The notes below the pieces were generated by a model. The model searched no databases and was not told the origin of the DNA. It saw only the letters and a list, made by a program, of their open reading frames with translations. From Pontibacter liquoris (GTDB taxonomy: Bacteria; Bacteroidota; Bacteroidia; Cytophagales; Hymenobacteraceae), in NCBI RefSeq assembly GCF_022758235.1, contig NZ_JALEBG010000001.1, forward strand, positions 2,232,001 through 2,296,000: a stretch of DNA of 64,000 nt. Direction: 5' to 3'. Made by a program: the position numbers and the translations under genes. Below, in pieces: positions 8,358 to 16,928 of this stretch; position 1 is the stretch's first letter; each line of letters starts with the position of its first letter.

Positions 8358-11300
8358 ATGGATTTAGTACAGGAGGTCGTTCAGCTTCGGCAGCAGCTGG
8401 ACCAGGAACGTTTGGCACGGCAGGCTGCAGAGCGCCGGGCGGCGGAATATAGCAGCGCAGGGGAAGCAGCACTAACAGCACAACAAACGGCAGCAACCGC
8501 TTTTTCCCAGTTATCACCCAACTTTTTACAGGATTCTATTGCGCAGGGCTTCAGCTTTCCTTACGCCATGGCGGTAACGGATGCAGCTGGCCTTGTAATG
8601 TTCCTGAATACTCCTTTTCTGCAGGTCTTTCAATTGCCGGAGTCTCCGACGAGCTATGCAGGCCAGCCGCTGCAGTTGCTGGAAAGCACAGCGCTACGGC
8701 AACCGTACGTACCCGGCAGAACCTATACTTCTGATGCAGGCGCTTTAGTTTCAGAAATTACGCTGGCTAACGGGAAAATTCTGGCCCGCGATCAGTTTCC
8801 GTTTATACTTGCCGGTAACGCCTGCGGCCATACCTGGATTTACCGGGAGATTACTACAAAACGCCGGAACCGTAACCTGCTGGAGCATCTTTCCGAATTT
8901 CAGGAAGAGTACCCCAACCCTATCCTTCGGATCGACTACCTGGGCAAGCTATTATACACCAATGTGGCCAGTCAGCACCTGCTCATTACGCTGGGCCAGC
9001 GACGACAGGAAAGTTTCTGCCGGCTGCTACGCCGAAAGGTAAGCCAATTACCCGACCAGCAGACTCCTTCCACGCTCGAAACCTTTGTAGCAAACAATTA
9101 CTACCTGCTTTCCATGGTGCCCTTTCCCGGAAAGGGCTATATCAATATCTACATGACTGATATTACGGGCTGGCGCAAAACCGAACTGGCTTTGCAGGAA
9201 AGCCAGCGCTTTATCGGCAACATTGCGCGCACCATCCCGAGCATCACATATATCTATGATATTGAAGATGATAAATGCATCTACATAAACAGCCGCATTA
9301 GCGAAGTGCTGGGCTATACCGAGGCTGATATTGCCGCCATGGAAGGCAACTTTCTGAGTGCTGTGGTGGTACGGGAAGAGTTGCAGCACCTCTATAGCCA
9401 TATTTGCGACATGCTGCAAGCACCAGACAACCAGATGGTAGAAGTAGAATATCGGGTGCAGTGCAAGAATGGCAGCACCCGGCACCTGCTTTGCCGCGAA
9501 AGCGTCTTTAAAAGAAAGGCCGACGGTCAGGTAAAGCAAATTATCGGCGCGGCAGATGATGTGACAGCCCTGCGGCAGAAAAGCCAGGAACTGGCGCGGC
9601 AGAAGGAGTTTTACGAGAACATCCTGCACCTGATCCCCTCTGACATCGCTGTATTTGACAAGGAACTGCGTTACCGGTATGTAAACCCGGCAGCCATACA
9701 GGACCCTGACTTACGCAAATGGATAATCGGCAAAACAGAAGAAGAGTATGGTCGCTATCGGAACCTCCCGCCAGAACGCTCTGCCCATAGAGTCCGGTAT
9801 TTGCGGCAAGCGCTGGAAGAAAAAAGCTATGTTGAGTATGAAGAATCATTCCTGAGCCGTGATAGCAAAAACCTGCTTCATTTTTTACGAAGGTTAAAAC
9901 CGGGGCTCGATGCAGCCGGCAACGTCGAGCTGATCATTGGCCACGGGATGAATATAACTGACCTGCGCACGGCACAGGAGGAGATATCACGCAGCGAGGC
10001 AAAGAACCGGGCTATTCTGGCCGCTTTACCCGACCTGCTGTTTGTAGTCAGCCGTGACGGTGTTTGCCTAAATCTGAAAAACGCCACCCCGGAACACCCG
10101 CTGGTACTTAGATCAGAAGCTATCGGTAGCCCGATTGACCAGCTGCTGCCAGCCCAGTTAGCGGGTCAGATCATGCCCCTAATCCGCAGCGTTTTAATAA
10201 AAGGAACACCTGAAGTATTGCATTTCAACCTTACTAATACCAGCAGTTTATACTACTATGAATGTCGCCTGATCAAGTATAGCGAGGATGAGGTGGTTGT
10301 GATCATTCGCGACATAACGGAGGAGCACAAAGCGCAGGAGGAAGTACGCGAAAAGAATGAATTCATCCGCCTGGTCATCGAGACAAGTCCCAGCCTGATT
10401 TATGTAAAGGACGAAAAGGGGAATTTCATACTTGCCAACCAGGAAGTTGCCAGGCTTTTCAATATGTCTGTGCCAGAATTAATCGGGCTCAATACCGTTG
10501 ATGTCAGTAACAACAGGCAGGAAGCGGATGCCTTGCTGGCTAGCGATTGGAAAGTAATTAACAGCGGCAAAGAAGTAGAGGTAATTGACAGGTATACCAG
10601 GCATAATGGGGAGATAGTCTGGTTTAACACCATCAAAAGGCCGTTGATCACAAGCAATGGGCAGGTACATGTGCTGGGTATCTCGACCGACATTACCGAG
10701 CAACGCCAGGCCCGGCAGCGCCTGGAGCAAAGCGAGGAATTGCATCGTCTGCTTTCGGAAAACTCCAGGGACACGATCAGCCTGATCGACCTGGAGGGCA
10801 ATTATACTTACCTGTCTAAGGCCGCCGAGCAGATGTTCGGGTACGCCACAGAAGAGTTGCTGGCGATGCCCTCTTCCGTGCTCATCCACCCCGAAGACGT
10901 AGCTCTTGTGCAACAAAAAGGCTTTCAGCGGGCGTTAAAGGAAGGCAAAAATACGACCGTCGGGCACCGTGCAGTTAAAAAAGACGGAACTGTTATCTGG
11001 CTGGAGACAAGTATAAAGCCGCTTCGGGATGCGGACGGTAATATCGTGCAGATCCAGACGGCTGCCCGTGATATTACGCGCCGCCACACGGCTGATATGG
11101 CCCTGAAGAACAGTGAAAAGAAATACCGCGACCTGATTAACTATAGCCAAGCCTACATCTGCACGCACGACATGGAGGGCCGCATTATCTCGGTAAACAC
11201 CTACCTGCAGCAGATGCTCAACTACACGGAAGAGGAGCTGCAGGGTACGTACCTGAAAGATCTTTTCCCGGTAAAGCACCAGCAGAATTTCCCTGAATAC

Positions 11301-13028
11301 CTGGACAGGTTTAAAACGCAAAGCAACGTGGATGGGGTGCTCTCCATTTTAAACAAAGACAAGAACCTGCGCTACCTCTACTTCCGCAACTATAAAGTAG
11401 AAGAAGATACCCAAAACCCCTATATCATTGCCCTGGCTCAGGATATTACCGACCGGATGCTGGCCGAGCGCGAACTGTTTAAAGCCAAGGAAGCCGCTGA
11501 AGAATCGGCCCGGGTGAAAGAAAATTTCCTGGCTAACATGAGCCACGAGATCCGGACACCCATGAACGGCATCCTGGGCATGACGGGGCTGCTGGACAAA
11601 ACTGCGCTGACGGATGATCAGAAAAACCTCCTCGACATCATCCGTCAGTCGGCTGACAACCTGCTGGTCATCATCAACGATATCCTGGACATTGCCAAAA
11701 TAGAATCCGGCAAGCTGGAGTTGGAAGAAATCCCGTTCAACGTTCAAGACACCGTGAAGGCGGCTTTCCAGACCCTGACCTACAAAGCCGAAGAGAAAGG
11801 GATTGCTTATACCATGACGCCGCTTGCGCTTGCGCATCCGCTGTTGATAGGCGACCCGTATCGCCTGAACCAGGTGTTATTGAACCTGCTCAACAATGCC
11901 ATTAAATTTACGGAAAAGGGTAGCGTAACCTTAAGTGTGGCGGTTCAGGAAGAAGACGCACAGCAGCTTACCCTGGTATTTGTGGTAGCTGATACGGGCA
12001 TCGGTATTCCGAAAGATAAATGGGATTCCATTTTCGAGGGCTTTACCCAGGCTTACTCCAGCACTACTCGCAAGTATGGCGGCACCGGCCTTGGTCTGAC
12101 CATAAGTAAAAACCTGGTGGAAATGCAAGGTGGCCGCATTTGGGTGGAAGATAACCACGCGCAGGGAAGCATTTTCAAATGCACACTCACCTATCGTAAG
12201 TCGGACCTGCAAATGGATGAAAGCCTGCAAAAAGAGGAGATCGATTACAACAGCCTGGGTTGTGTAAAGGTGCTACTGGCCGAAGATAACGAGATCAACA
12301 TCTTTTTGGCCCAGACTGTTATGGAAAGCTGGGGCTTCCAGGTGACCGTAGCCCGGAATGGCCGTGAGGCAGTAGACCTGGCCCGCGAGCAGCTGTATGA
12401 CGTGGTGCTGATGGATATTCAGATGCCGGAACTAAGCGGCACCGACGCAGCCCAGCAGATCAGGTTGTTTACGGACAAGGAAAAAGCAGCTGTGCCCATT
12501 ATTGCGCTCACGGCAAATGCCCTGAAAGGCGATGCTGAAAGGTACCTGAGCGCGGGTATGAACGCCTACCTTTCCAAACCTTTCGAAGAAGATAAACTGT
12601 TTCAGAAAATAGCCGCCATACTTCCGGTAAAGCAGCAGCAGCAAATGCCTGTACATCCTGTAGCTGACAGCTTGCCTGCTACACCGGAAGCGCCGCTCTA
12701 TGACCTGGAACTACTTCATAAAATGAGTCGGGGCAACGAGGCTTTTATACAGAAAGCGACGCAATTGTTTATAGAAACTGTGCCTCAAACGGTGGCAGAG
12801 ATGCAACAAAAAAGCCTTCGCGAAGACTGGCCGGGTGTGAGTGCAGCTGCCCATAAACTGAAAGCCTCGATTGACACGCTTCGCATCACATCGCTGCGAG
12901 AAGTGGTGCGTGACATAGAGCAGGAAGCAAGGGACGGTGAAAACCAGCCAAAAATCCAGGCAAATATTGACCTGGTAGCTGCTGTAATCGGGAAGGTTAT
13001 TAACTTGTTAAAAGCCGGCCAAAGCTGA
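8358..13028 (+). CDS. Multi-PAS hybrid sensor histidine kinase with receiver and HPt domains
   Basis: A 1556-aa signalling protein with no clear transmembrane segment, so probably cytosolic. A short coiled coil (residues 1-40) is followed by about eight PAS-like blocks starting near 73, 176, 280, 417, 548, 672, 797 and 921, several with typical D-G-NYTYLS or D-G-RIISVN openings. The HisKA box FLANMSHEIRTPMNG carries His1063. The HATPase shows N, DTGIGI, and GGTGLGL boxes. A receiver follows with Asp1353 in VVLMDIQMPE, then an HPt domain with His1499 in AAAHKLKAS. The full H-D-H chain implies a multistep phosphorelay whose final acceptor is plausibly the adjacent sigma-54 activator. Ligands of the PAS domains cannot be inferred. 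It is unusually long for the class. A terminator follows at 13059-13093. Confidence 0.93.
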   Translation: MDLVQEVVQLRQQLDQERLARQAAERRAAEYSSAGEAALTAQQTAATAFSQLSPNFLQDSIAQGFSFPYAMAVTDAAGLVMFLNTPFLQVFQLPESPTSYAGQPLQLLESTALRQPYVPGRTYTSDAGALVSEITLANGKILARDQFPFILAGNACGHTWIYREITTKRRNRNLLEHLSEFQEEYPNPILRIDYLGKLLYTNVASQHLLITLGQRRQESFCRLLRRKVSQLPDQQTPSTLETFVANNYYLLSMVPFPGKGYINIYMTDITGWRKTELALQESQRFIGNIARTIPSITYIYDIEDDKCIYINSRISEVLGYTEADIAAMEGNFLSAVVVREELQHLYSHICDMLQAPDNQMVEVEYRVQCKNGSTRHLLCRESVFKRKADGQVKQIIGAADDVTALRQKSQELARQKEFYENILHLIPSDIAVFDKELRYRYVNPAAIQDPDLRKWIIGKTEEEYGRYRNLPPERSAHRVRYLRQALEEKSYVEYEESFLSRDSKNLLHFLRRLKPGLDAAGNVELIIGHGMNITDLRTAQEEISRSEAKNRAILAALPDLLFVVSRDGVCLNLKNATPEHPLVLRSEAIGSPIDQLLPAQLAGQIMPLIRSVLIKGTPEVLHFNLTNTSSLYYYECRLIKYSEDEVVVIIRDITEEHKAQEEVREKNEFIRLVIETSPSLIYVKDEKGNFILANQEVARLFNMSVPELIGLNTVDVSNNRQEADALLASDWKVINSGKEVEVIDRYTRHNGEIVWFNTIKRPLITSNGQVHVLGISTDITEQRQARQRLEQSEELHRLLSENSRDTISLIDLEGNYTYLSKAAEQMFGYATEELLAMPSSVLIHPEDVALVQQKGFQRALKEGKNTTVGHRAVKKDGTVIWLETSIKPLRDADGNIVQIQTAARDITRRHTADMALKNSEKKYRDLINYSQAYICTHDMEGRIISVNTYLQQMLNYTEEELQGTYLKDLFPVKHQQNFPEYLDRFKTQSNVDGVLSILNKDKNLRYLYFRNYKVEEDTQNPYIIALAQDITDRMLAERELFKAKEAAEESARVKENFLANMSHEIRTPMNGILGMTGLLDKTALTDDQKNLLDIIRQSADNLLVIINDILDIAKIESGKLELEEIPFNVQDTVKAAFQTLTYKAEEKGIAYTMTPLALAHPLLIGDPYRLNQVLLNLLNNAIKFTEKGSVTLSVAVQEEDAQQLTLVFVVADTGIGIPKDKWDSIFEGFTQAYSSTTRKYGGTGLGLTISKNLVEMQGGRIWVEDNHAQGSIFKCTLTYRKSDLQMDESLQKEEIDYNSLGCVKVLLAEDNEINIFLAQTVMESWGFQVTVARNGREAVDLAREQLYDVVLMDIQMPELSGTDAAQQIRLFTDKEKAAVPIIALTANALKGDAERYLSAGMNAYLSKPFEEDKLFQKIAAILPVKQQQQMPVHPVADSLPATPEAPLYDLELLHKMSRGNEAFIQKATQLFIETVPQTVAEMQQKSLREDWPGVSAAAHKLKASIDTLRITSLREVVRDIEQEARDGENQPKIQANIDLVAAVIGKVINLLKAGQS

Positions 13029-13058
13029 TCAGGAACGGCGGCTGTTTTCTCACTCTAG

Positions 13059-13093
13059 AAGCTGTACTCCCGCCAAGGGAGTACAGCTTTTTT
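13059..13093 (+). terminator. Terminator of the hybrid kinase gene
   Basis: Perfect 13-bp arms at 13059-13071 and 13077-13089 with a 5-nt loop (GCCAA), followed by a T run. Confidence 0.85.
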
Positions 13094-13144
13094 ATGAACT
13101 AGAATACCCGGCATAACTGCGGAAATTTATACGTCTGCGCTCCC

Positions 13145-13570
13145 TCAGGAAGCATTGTAAATAGAAAAGGTTTTATCGGTATAGAACAGGATGATCTGGG
13201 CTACTTCCTTCCCGGGTGGGTTGCTTGGAGGCAACTGATCTGCAGGTTTGCTTTCTTGTATTTTATCAGGAGGGGGCGGTAGCTTCTCCTCCACTTCCAG
13301 GCTTTTTACCGTGTTTTCAGGTGCCGACCCAGCGGTTTGTGTGCTTTTGGCTGCTGCTAAGGAAGTTAGCATATCCCCTTCTCCCAATAACAACCAGTTC
13401 AGTTGAATGTCGCGGTACGTCTGGATGATCTTGAGCATCACATCCAGACTTGGCTTGTTACGGCCACTCAGTATATGACTGATCACTGCCCGCGGAACCT
13501 CTACTTCATCAGCAAACTGGGTGGAGCTCAGGTTTTTGTAGTGCATCACCTGTCGTATTCTCTCGATCAT
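13145..13570 (-). CDS. XRE-family (Cro/CI-like) transcriptional regulator
   Basis: A 141-aa DNA-binding protein. Residues 1-60 form the helix-turn-helix domain, with FADEVEVPRAVISHILSGRNKPS as recognisable helices 2-4, and a following NWLLLGEGDML segment common in Bacteroidota XRE proteins. The remaining 70 residues are Pro/Glu-rich, low in complexity, and show no peptidase S24 or ligand domain. The ATG at 13570 is supported by a promoter 23 bp upstream (13593-13624). A 42-bp palindrome lies 159 bp upstream and could be its own operator, although this is inference. It is convergent with the hybrid kinase. I see no phage or plasmid genes nearby, so it is probably a chromosomal regulator. Confidence 0.85.
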   Translation of the reverse strand: MIERIRQVMHYKNLSSTQFADEVEVPRAVISHILSGRNKPSLDVMLKIIQTYRDIQLNWLLLGEGDMLTSLAAAKSTQTAGSAPENTVKSLEVEEKLPPPPDKIQESKPADQLPPSNPPGKEVAQIILFYTDKTFSIYNAS

Positions 13571-13592
13571 AAGTATAGCCCTTGGTCTTTAA

Positions 13593-13624
13593 CAAATGTA
13601 ACCGCAGTTCAGCATATCTCCAAA
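13593..13624 (-). promoter_or_regulatory. Promoter of the XRE regulator gene
   Basis: Read on the minus strand, TTTG (13624-13621) precedes TACATTTG (13600-13593) with a 20-bp spacer. This matches the -33/-7 consensus and sits 23 bp before the start codon. Confidence 0.55.
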
Positions 13625-13728
13625 CAAGATCCTTTGTGATGCATAAATTTGCTTTACTTATACCTTAAGATCAATACCATTATTTGATTAATTATTAGAC
13701 ACTTGAGTGGGTCATTCCAAAACATAAT

Positions 13729-13770
13729 TACTACTGTTTACAATTGTATATACATTTGTAAACAGTAGTA
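13729..13770. promoter_or_regulatory. Large palindrome, candidate operator
   Basis: Perfect 15-bp arms TACTACTGTTTACAA (13729-13743) and TTGTAAACAGTAGTA (13756-13770) flank TTGTATATACAT. Inside there are nested half-sites TTTACAA-TTGTA and TACA-TTTGTAAA, as expected for a dimeric or cooperatively bound repressor. The plus strand also contains TACATTTG at 13751-13758, a -7-like element that such a repressor would cover. The XRE protein encoded next door is the obvious candidate ligand, by inference only. Confidence 0.55.
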
Positions 13771-13893
13771 GAATTGACTTTTCACAGCTGTAAATGCGCG
13801 ACTTACTTACTGCTTTTTAGAATTTCGTAACTTCTCCTCCCTCCGGATCACCAGTCGCGCTAAACGCTGGCTGCCACAATGACATACCTTTTA

Positions 13894-13933
13894 GAAGCAT
13901 TTGTGGATAAGTCGAGTTATCCACAAATGCTTC
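13894..13933. promoter_or_regulatory. Hairpin of two inverted consensus DnaA boxes
   Basis: Perfect 17-bp arms at 13894-13910 and 13917-13933 flank the 6-nt centre GTCGAG. Each arm contains a consensus DnaA box: TGTGGATAA at 13902-13910 and TTATCCACA at 13917-13925, arranged head to head. No dnaA, dnaN or box array is present in the window, so I do not call an origin. A DnaA-binding or titration site is plausible, and a plain terminator or structured RNA is the alternative. Confidence 0.5.
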
Positions 13934-14117
13934 ATCTGCATGCTTTTAGGGTAACTTGTCAAAAGGAAAAGATGGAGGGCGCCCTGCTATTTTAGCATGC
14001 CATGCTAGCTGCTTTGAGCATTTTATAGTTGCGGTCAGTGGGTTAGCTCTAATGAGCCACGGGATTATACTTTGGCAGGAATGCCCCGACCTATGGAGCC
14101 ACCCAGAGAGCAAATAA

Positions 14118-14149
14118 AAAAGGAACTGCCCGTTAAGGCAGCTCCTTTT
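14118..14149. terminator. Bidirectional terminator after the azurin-like gene
   Basis: Arms at 14118-14130 and 14137-14149 (AAAAGGAACTGCC / GGCAGCTCCTTTT) pair with one mismatch around CGTTAA. A-rich and T-rich flanks allow function on either strand. It lies just after the stop of the minus-strand cupredoxin gene. Confidence 0.75.
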
Positions 14150-14168
14150 CACATAGTAGCAGATACAC

Positions 14169-14714
14169 TTATTTTACTTTAAATACACCATGCATGCGCC
14201 GCCAATGTTCCGGATAGGTACAAACAAATTCATAGTTGCCCGGCTTAAGGGGAGCCGTAAACTCTACCTCAACCGTTTGCCCCGGCAGGGCTATAGGCGA
14301 CGACGCGATGACGGTGGTCGTATCGGGTACATAATTTCCGGAAGCCCCGAGCTGCTCGCCTGCCAGCGCTACCATTTTATACTTGCCGGGAGCCGTAAAC
14401 ACCACATTATGTACCATCGTCATATCTTCGGCTTCGTTAATGAGCTTAAGCTTGATCAGCGCGCCTGCCTTTGCTTCCAACGTGTCCTGATCATAGCGCA
14501 TCTCTTCCAGGCTGTTTCCGGAAGCAGTAAGGGTTAAATGCACCACAGCCTGCAGGATAGTATCAGCTGCGGCTGCCTCAGGAGCTCCGGCGGCAATGGA
14601 GGCGGTATCTTTTTCTGCCTGGCGGATGTTTCCTGTTTCAGTTGTTTCCGTATCCGTGTTACAGCCCGGCAGCAGCATTACAGCCGCGATGCAGAGCATC
14701 CAGTATCGTTTCAT
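14169..14714 (-). CDS. Azurin-like cupredoxin lipoprotein
   Basis: A 181-aa periplasmic-facing lipoprotein with lipobox LLPGC (Cys18), a linker rich in Ala, Thr and Glu (residues 20-52), and a C-terminal type I blue-copper domain. All four azurin ligands are present: His102 in TMVHNVVF, then Cys165, His170 and Met174 in FVCTYPEHWRRMHG. The Cys-x4-His-x3-Met spacing is identical to azurin. It is expected to carry electrons among periplasmic redox partners; the partner is unknown. The start codon is 43 bp after the L,D-transpeptidase stop on the same strand, so the two may be cotranscribed. A terminator follows at 14118-14149. Confidence 0.9.
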   Translation of the reverse strand: MKRYWMLCIAAVMLLPGCNTDTETTETGNIRQAEKDTASIAAGAPEAAAADTILQAVVHLTLTASGNSLEEMRYDQDTLEAKAGALIKLKLINEAEDMTMVHNVVFTAPGKYKMVALAGEQLGASGNYVPDTTTVIASSPIALPGQTVEVEFTAPLKPGNYEFVCTYPEHWRRMHGVFKVK

Positions 14715-14757
14715 CTTTATTTCTGTTTTGCCTGTTTAGCAGAACGCTCCGAGGGGC

Positions 14758-16518
14758 TTATCCAAAGTATTCCTTCGCGAGCTCTTTGTCGTGGCCATAG
14801 ATGTCGTTGCGGAAGTGCTCCTCGCCATTCTCATCTACCCAAGCCGTGAAGTATACAATGTATACCTGTATCTTCTTAGGCAATGTTACCCAGGTTTCCT
14901 CGCCGGTATCGATCGTATCGCGGATGCGCTGCTCATCCCACTCGGGCATATCCTGTAACACATACTTGGCTAGTTCCAGGGGTTTCTCCAGCCGAACGCA
15001 ACCATGGCTGAAATCACGCTGTGTCTGGCTGAAAAGGGAGCCGGCAGGCGTATCGTGCAGGTATACTGCGTACTGGTTCGGGAACAGGAACTTAAGCGAC
15101 CCAAGGGAGTTCTTCGGGCCAGGTCGCTGGCGCACCATGTACTCAAAATTCTTCTCCGTTACGTCCGCCCAGTTAATGGAAGAAGGCGAAACCGGTTGCG
15201 GCTCTTTTTCCTTAGTCACTATTTCCATGTCCTGCGTATCGAGCCAGTTGATGTTGGAGAGCATATGGGGCTTTATTTCCTTCTCCACAATGCTGTTGGG
15301 CACATTCCAGTAAGGCGCGAGCACCACATACTCCATTTTATCACTGAAGATCGGGGTGGAATGCAGGGTCTTACCCACGATCACGCGCATCTCCATTTTC
15401 TTCTGGTATTCCCGTTCAGCTTCCGGATCGTTTTGGGGGTCTTCGTATACATAGAGTTTATACTCCGGTATATTAACCCAAATGTATTTCTGATCCAGGC
15501 TTTTAGGCACCATGCGTTTCGGGATCCAGCGCCAGCGCTCCATATTGATCACGATCTGCCGGATACGGTCATCCAGGGGCACATTCAGGGCTTTCAAGGT
15601 ATTTCCGCCTACTACACCGTCCTGGTCCAGGCCGTTCAACATCTGAAAATGCTTTACCTGGGCCACCAGCTTCTCATCGTACGTGCGCAGGTTTTTATCG
15701 TTCGTATTCAGGGGCTGACCGGGGTTCAGGCGTTGGCGCAGGGCCAGCACAGCAGCGGCCGTATCGCCTTTTACCAGAGATTTACGGGAAGCCAAGTCAA
15801 TTTTAGGCCAGCCACCTTTTGCCTGTAGGTCGCGGTATTGCTGCAACTTGTCGCGCAGCCTTCTGTAGCCGGCATGCAGGGCTTCGAACTCGTAGTAGGG
15901 ATAGGTGCTTTCGCGTTCTTTCAGAATGGTCTGCAGGGCTTTATCCAGCTTGATCTTATTCTTTTTCACATCCCAGCTCACTGTGGTAACATCATCCGGA
16001 TTTACCCGACCCCGGTAAAAATCGGAAGCGAAGTTGAAGTAGGAAGCCGTAAGGGCCACATCTATTTGCTGCTGTAGTTGCTGCCGGCTCGGGTCATCAG
16101 AGGCTTTCGCGTCATACGCTTCCAGCAGCTTGTTAACGTCCACAATTTTATAATTCTTTGGGTCTAAGCCCTCTTTAGAAGCATGATCTATCGCCTGCAT
16201 CAGTTTCTGCATCTGCGGCACTGGTTTATTCTCCCGGAACCAGGCCAGGCGGTAGTCCCGCGCACGGTAAAAATCGAACATGAGGTCTTCGTGTTCTTTG
16301 AACTCAGGTTGTTTCTGTAAGTACTTCTCTACAAACAGGCTATCGGTTTTGACCTGCGGCTGGGTGTTTTTCCCGAACATACCTTTCAGGCCATCTGCTG
16401 AGGAATTGTCATCTGTTTTGGTTTTATTGCAACCTGTGGCCAGGCCCAGGCATAAGACAGCAGCAAACGGTAGTATGGCACGCTTTAACAGGACATGCTT
16501 TAGATTAGAAGGGCTCAT
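14758..16518 (-). CDS. L,D-transpeptidase lipoprotein (YcbB/LdtD-like)
   Basis: A protein of about 586 aa that forms 3-3 peptide cross-links in peptidoglycan or attaches proteins to it. I start at the ATG at 16518, which gives a compact signal peptide ending in the lipobox LATGC (Cys30); an in-frame ATG at 16593 would add 25 residues. Next come the helical scaffold domain typical of YcbB (to about residue 235), a peptidoglycan-binding helix bundle (LRQRLNPG ... VKHFQMLNGLDQDGVVGGNTLKAL, about 245-310) and the YkuD catalytic domain with YAVYLHDTP and SHGCVRL, whose Cys is the nucleophile. Being lipid-anchored is somewhat unusual for YcbB homologues. The azurin-like gene follows directly. Confidence 0.9.
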   Translation of the reverse strand: MSPSNLKHVLLKRAILPFAAVLCLGLATGCNKTKTDDNSSADGLKGMFGKNTQPQVKTDSLFVEKYLQKQPEFKEHEDLMFDFYRARDYRLAWFRENKPVPQMQKLMQAIDHASKEGLDPKNYKIVDVNKLLEAYDAKASDDPSRQQLQQQIDVALTASYFNFASDFYRGRVNPDDVTTVSWDVKKNKIKLDKALQTILKERESTYPYYEFEALHAGYRRLRDKLQQYRDLQAKGGWPKIDLASRKSLVKGDTAAAVLALRQRLNPGQPLNTNDKNLRTYDEKLVAQVKHFQMLNGLDQDGVVGGNTLKALNVPLDDRIRQIVINMERWRWIPKRMVPKSLDQKYIWVNIPEYKLYVYEDPQNDPEAEREYQKKMEMRVIVGKTLHSTPIFSDKMEYVVLAPYWNVPNSIVEKEIKPHMLSNINWLDTQDMEIVTKEKEPQPVSPSSINWADVTEKNFEYMVRQRPGPKNSLGSLKFLFPNQYAVYLHDTPAGSLFSQTQRDFSHGCVRLEKPLELAKYVLQDMPEWDEQRIRDTIDTGEETWVTLPKKIQVYIVYFTAWVDENGEEHFRNDIYGHDKELAKEYFG

Positions 16519-16928
16519 TTTTAAATGTTTAGTATGATTTATCAGTTGCTGGTTCAGGGGCTTACCTTTGAAGGGTTTTAGCACAGGCTTCATCTTGTTT
16601 TAATACAACAACAATGCGCACTCACCCTGCTATACAGCTAGTTGCCTTTATGTACTCCTACTTTAGCTAAAATGTTATTCAGCCGCAAGCGTCTTTCCGC
16701 TCCTTAGTTCCTGCCGCTTTCACCTGCTACCGCTTACCGGTAAACGGGGGAAAGGCATTTTAAGACCAGCACCGGACCTGCGGCATATTTCTCATCATAG
16801 CGAATGTATAACCCTCCCTGTCCTGAAAACTTATAGGCCATGGCCCTCGTTGCTTCAAGGGATAAAAAGTCCTGCGAGCGTATACGCAAGCTGACCGCCA
16901 CAACACAACCTGACTTAAAGCACAACCT
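16519..16928. other. Intergenic region between divergent genes
   Basis: About 410 bp separating the L,D-transpeptidase and M1 aminopeptidase genes, which are transcribed away from each other. I find no terminator, no clear TAnnTTTG promoter and no RNA gene. A partial palindrome around TTACCGGTAA sits near 16735. Confidence 0.4.

Larger units (their letters stand above)
13571..14168. other. 598-bp intergenic region with two large palindromes
   Basis: It contains the XRE promoter (13593-13624), a 15-bp-arm palindrome (13729-13770), a 17-bp-arm hairpin made of two DnaA boxes (13894-13933), the palindrome TAGCATG-C-CATGCTA at 13993-14007, and a bidirectional terminator (14118-14149). The stretch 13640-13770 is AT-rich. 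I see no credible protein gene. A small RNA transcribed rightward is possible but unsupported beyond these elements. Confidence 0.6.

Noticed and set aside
13571-14168. Possible chromosomal replication origin
   Set aside because: Only two DnaA boxes are present, with no dnaA/dnaN neighbourhood and no visible box array; reported only as a hairpin of interest.
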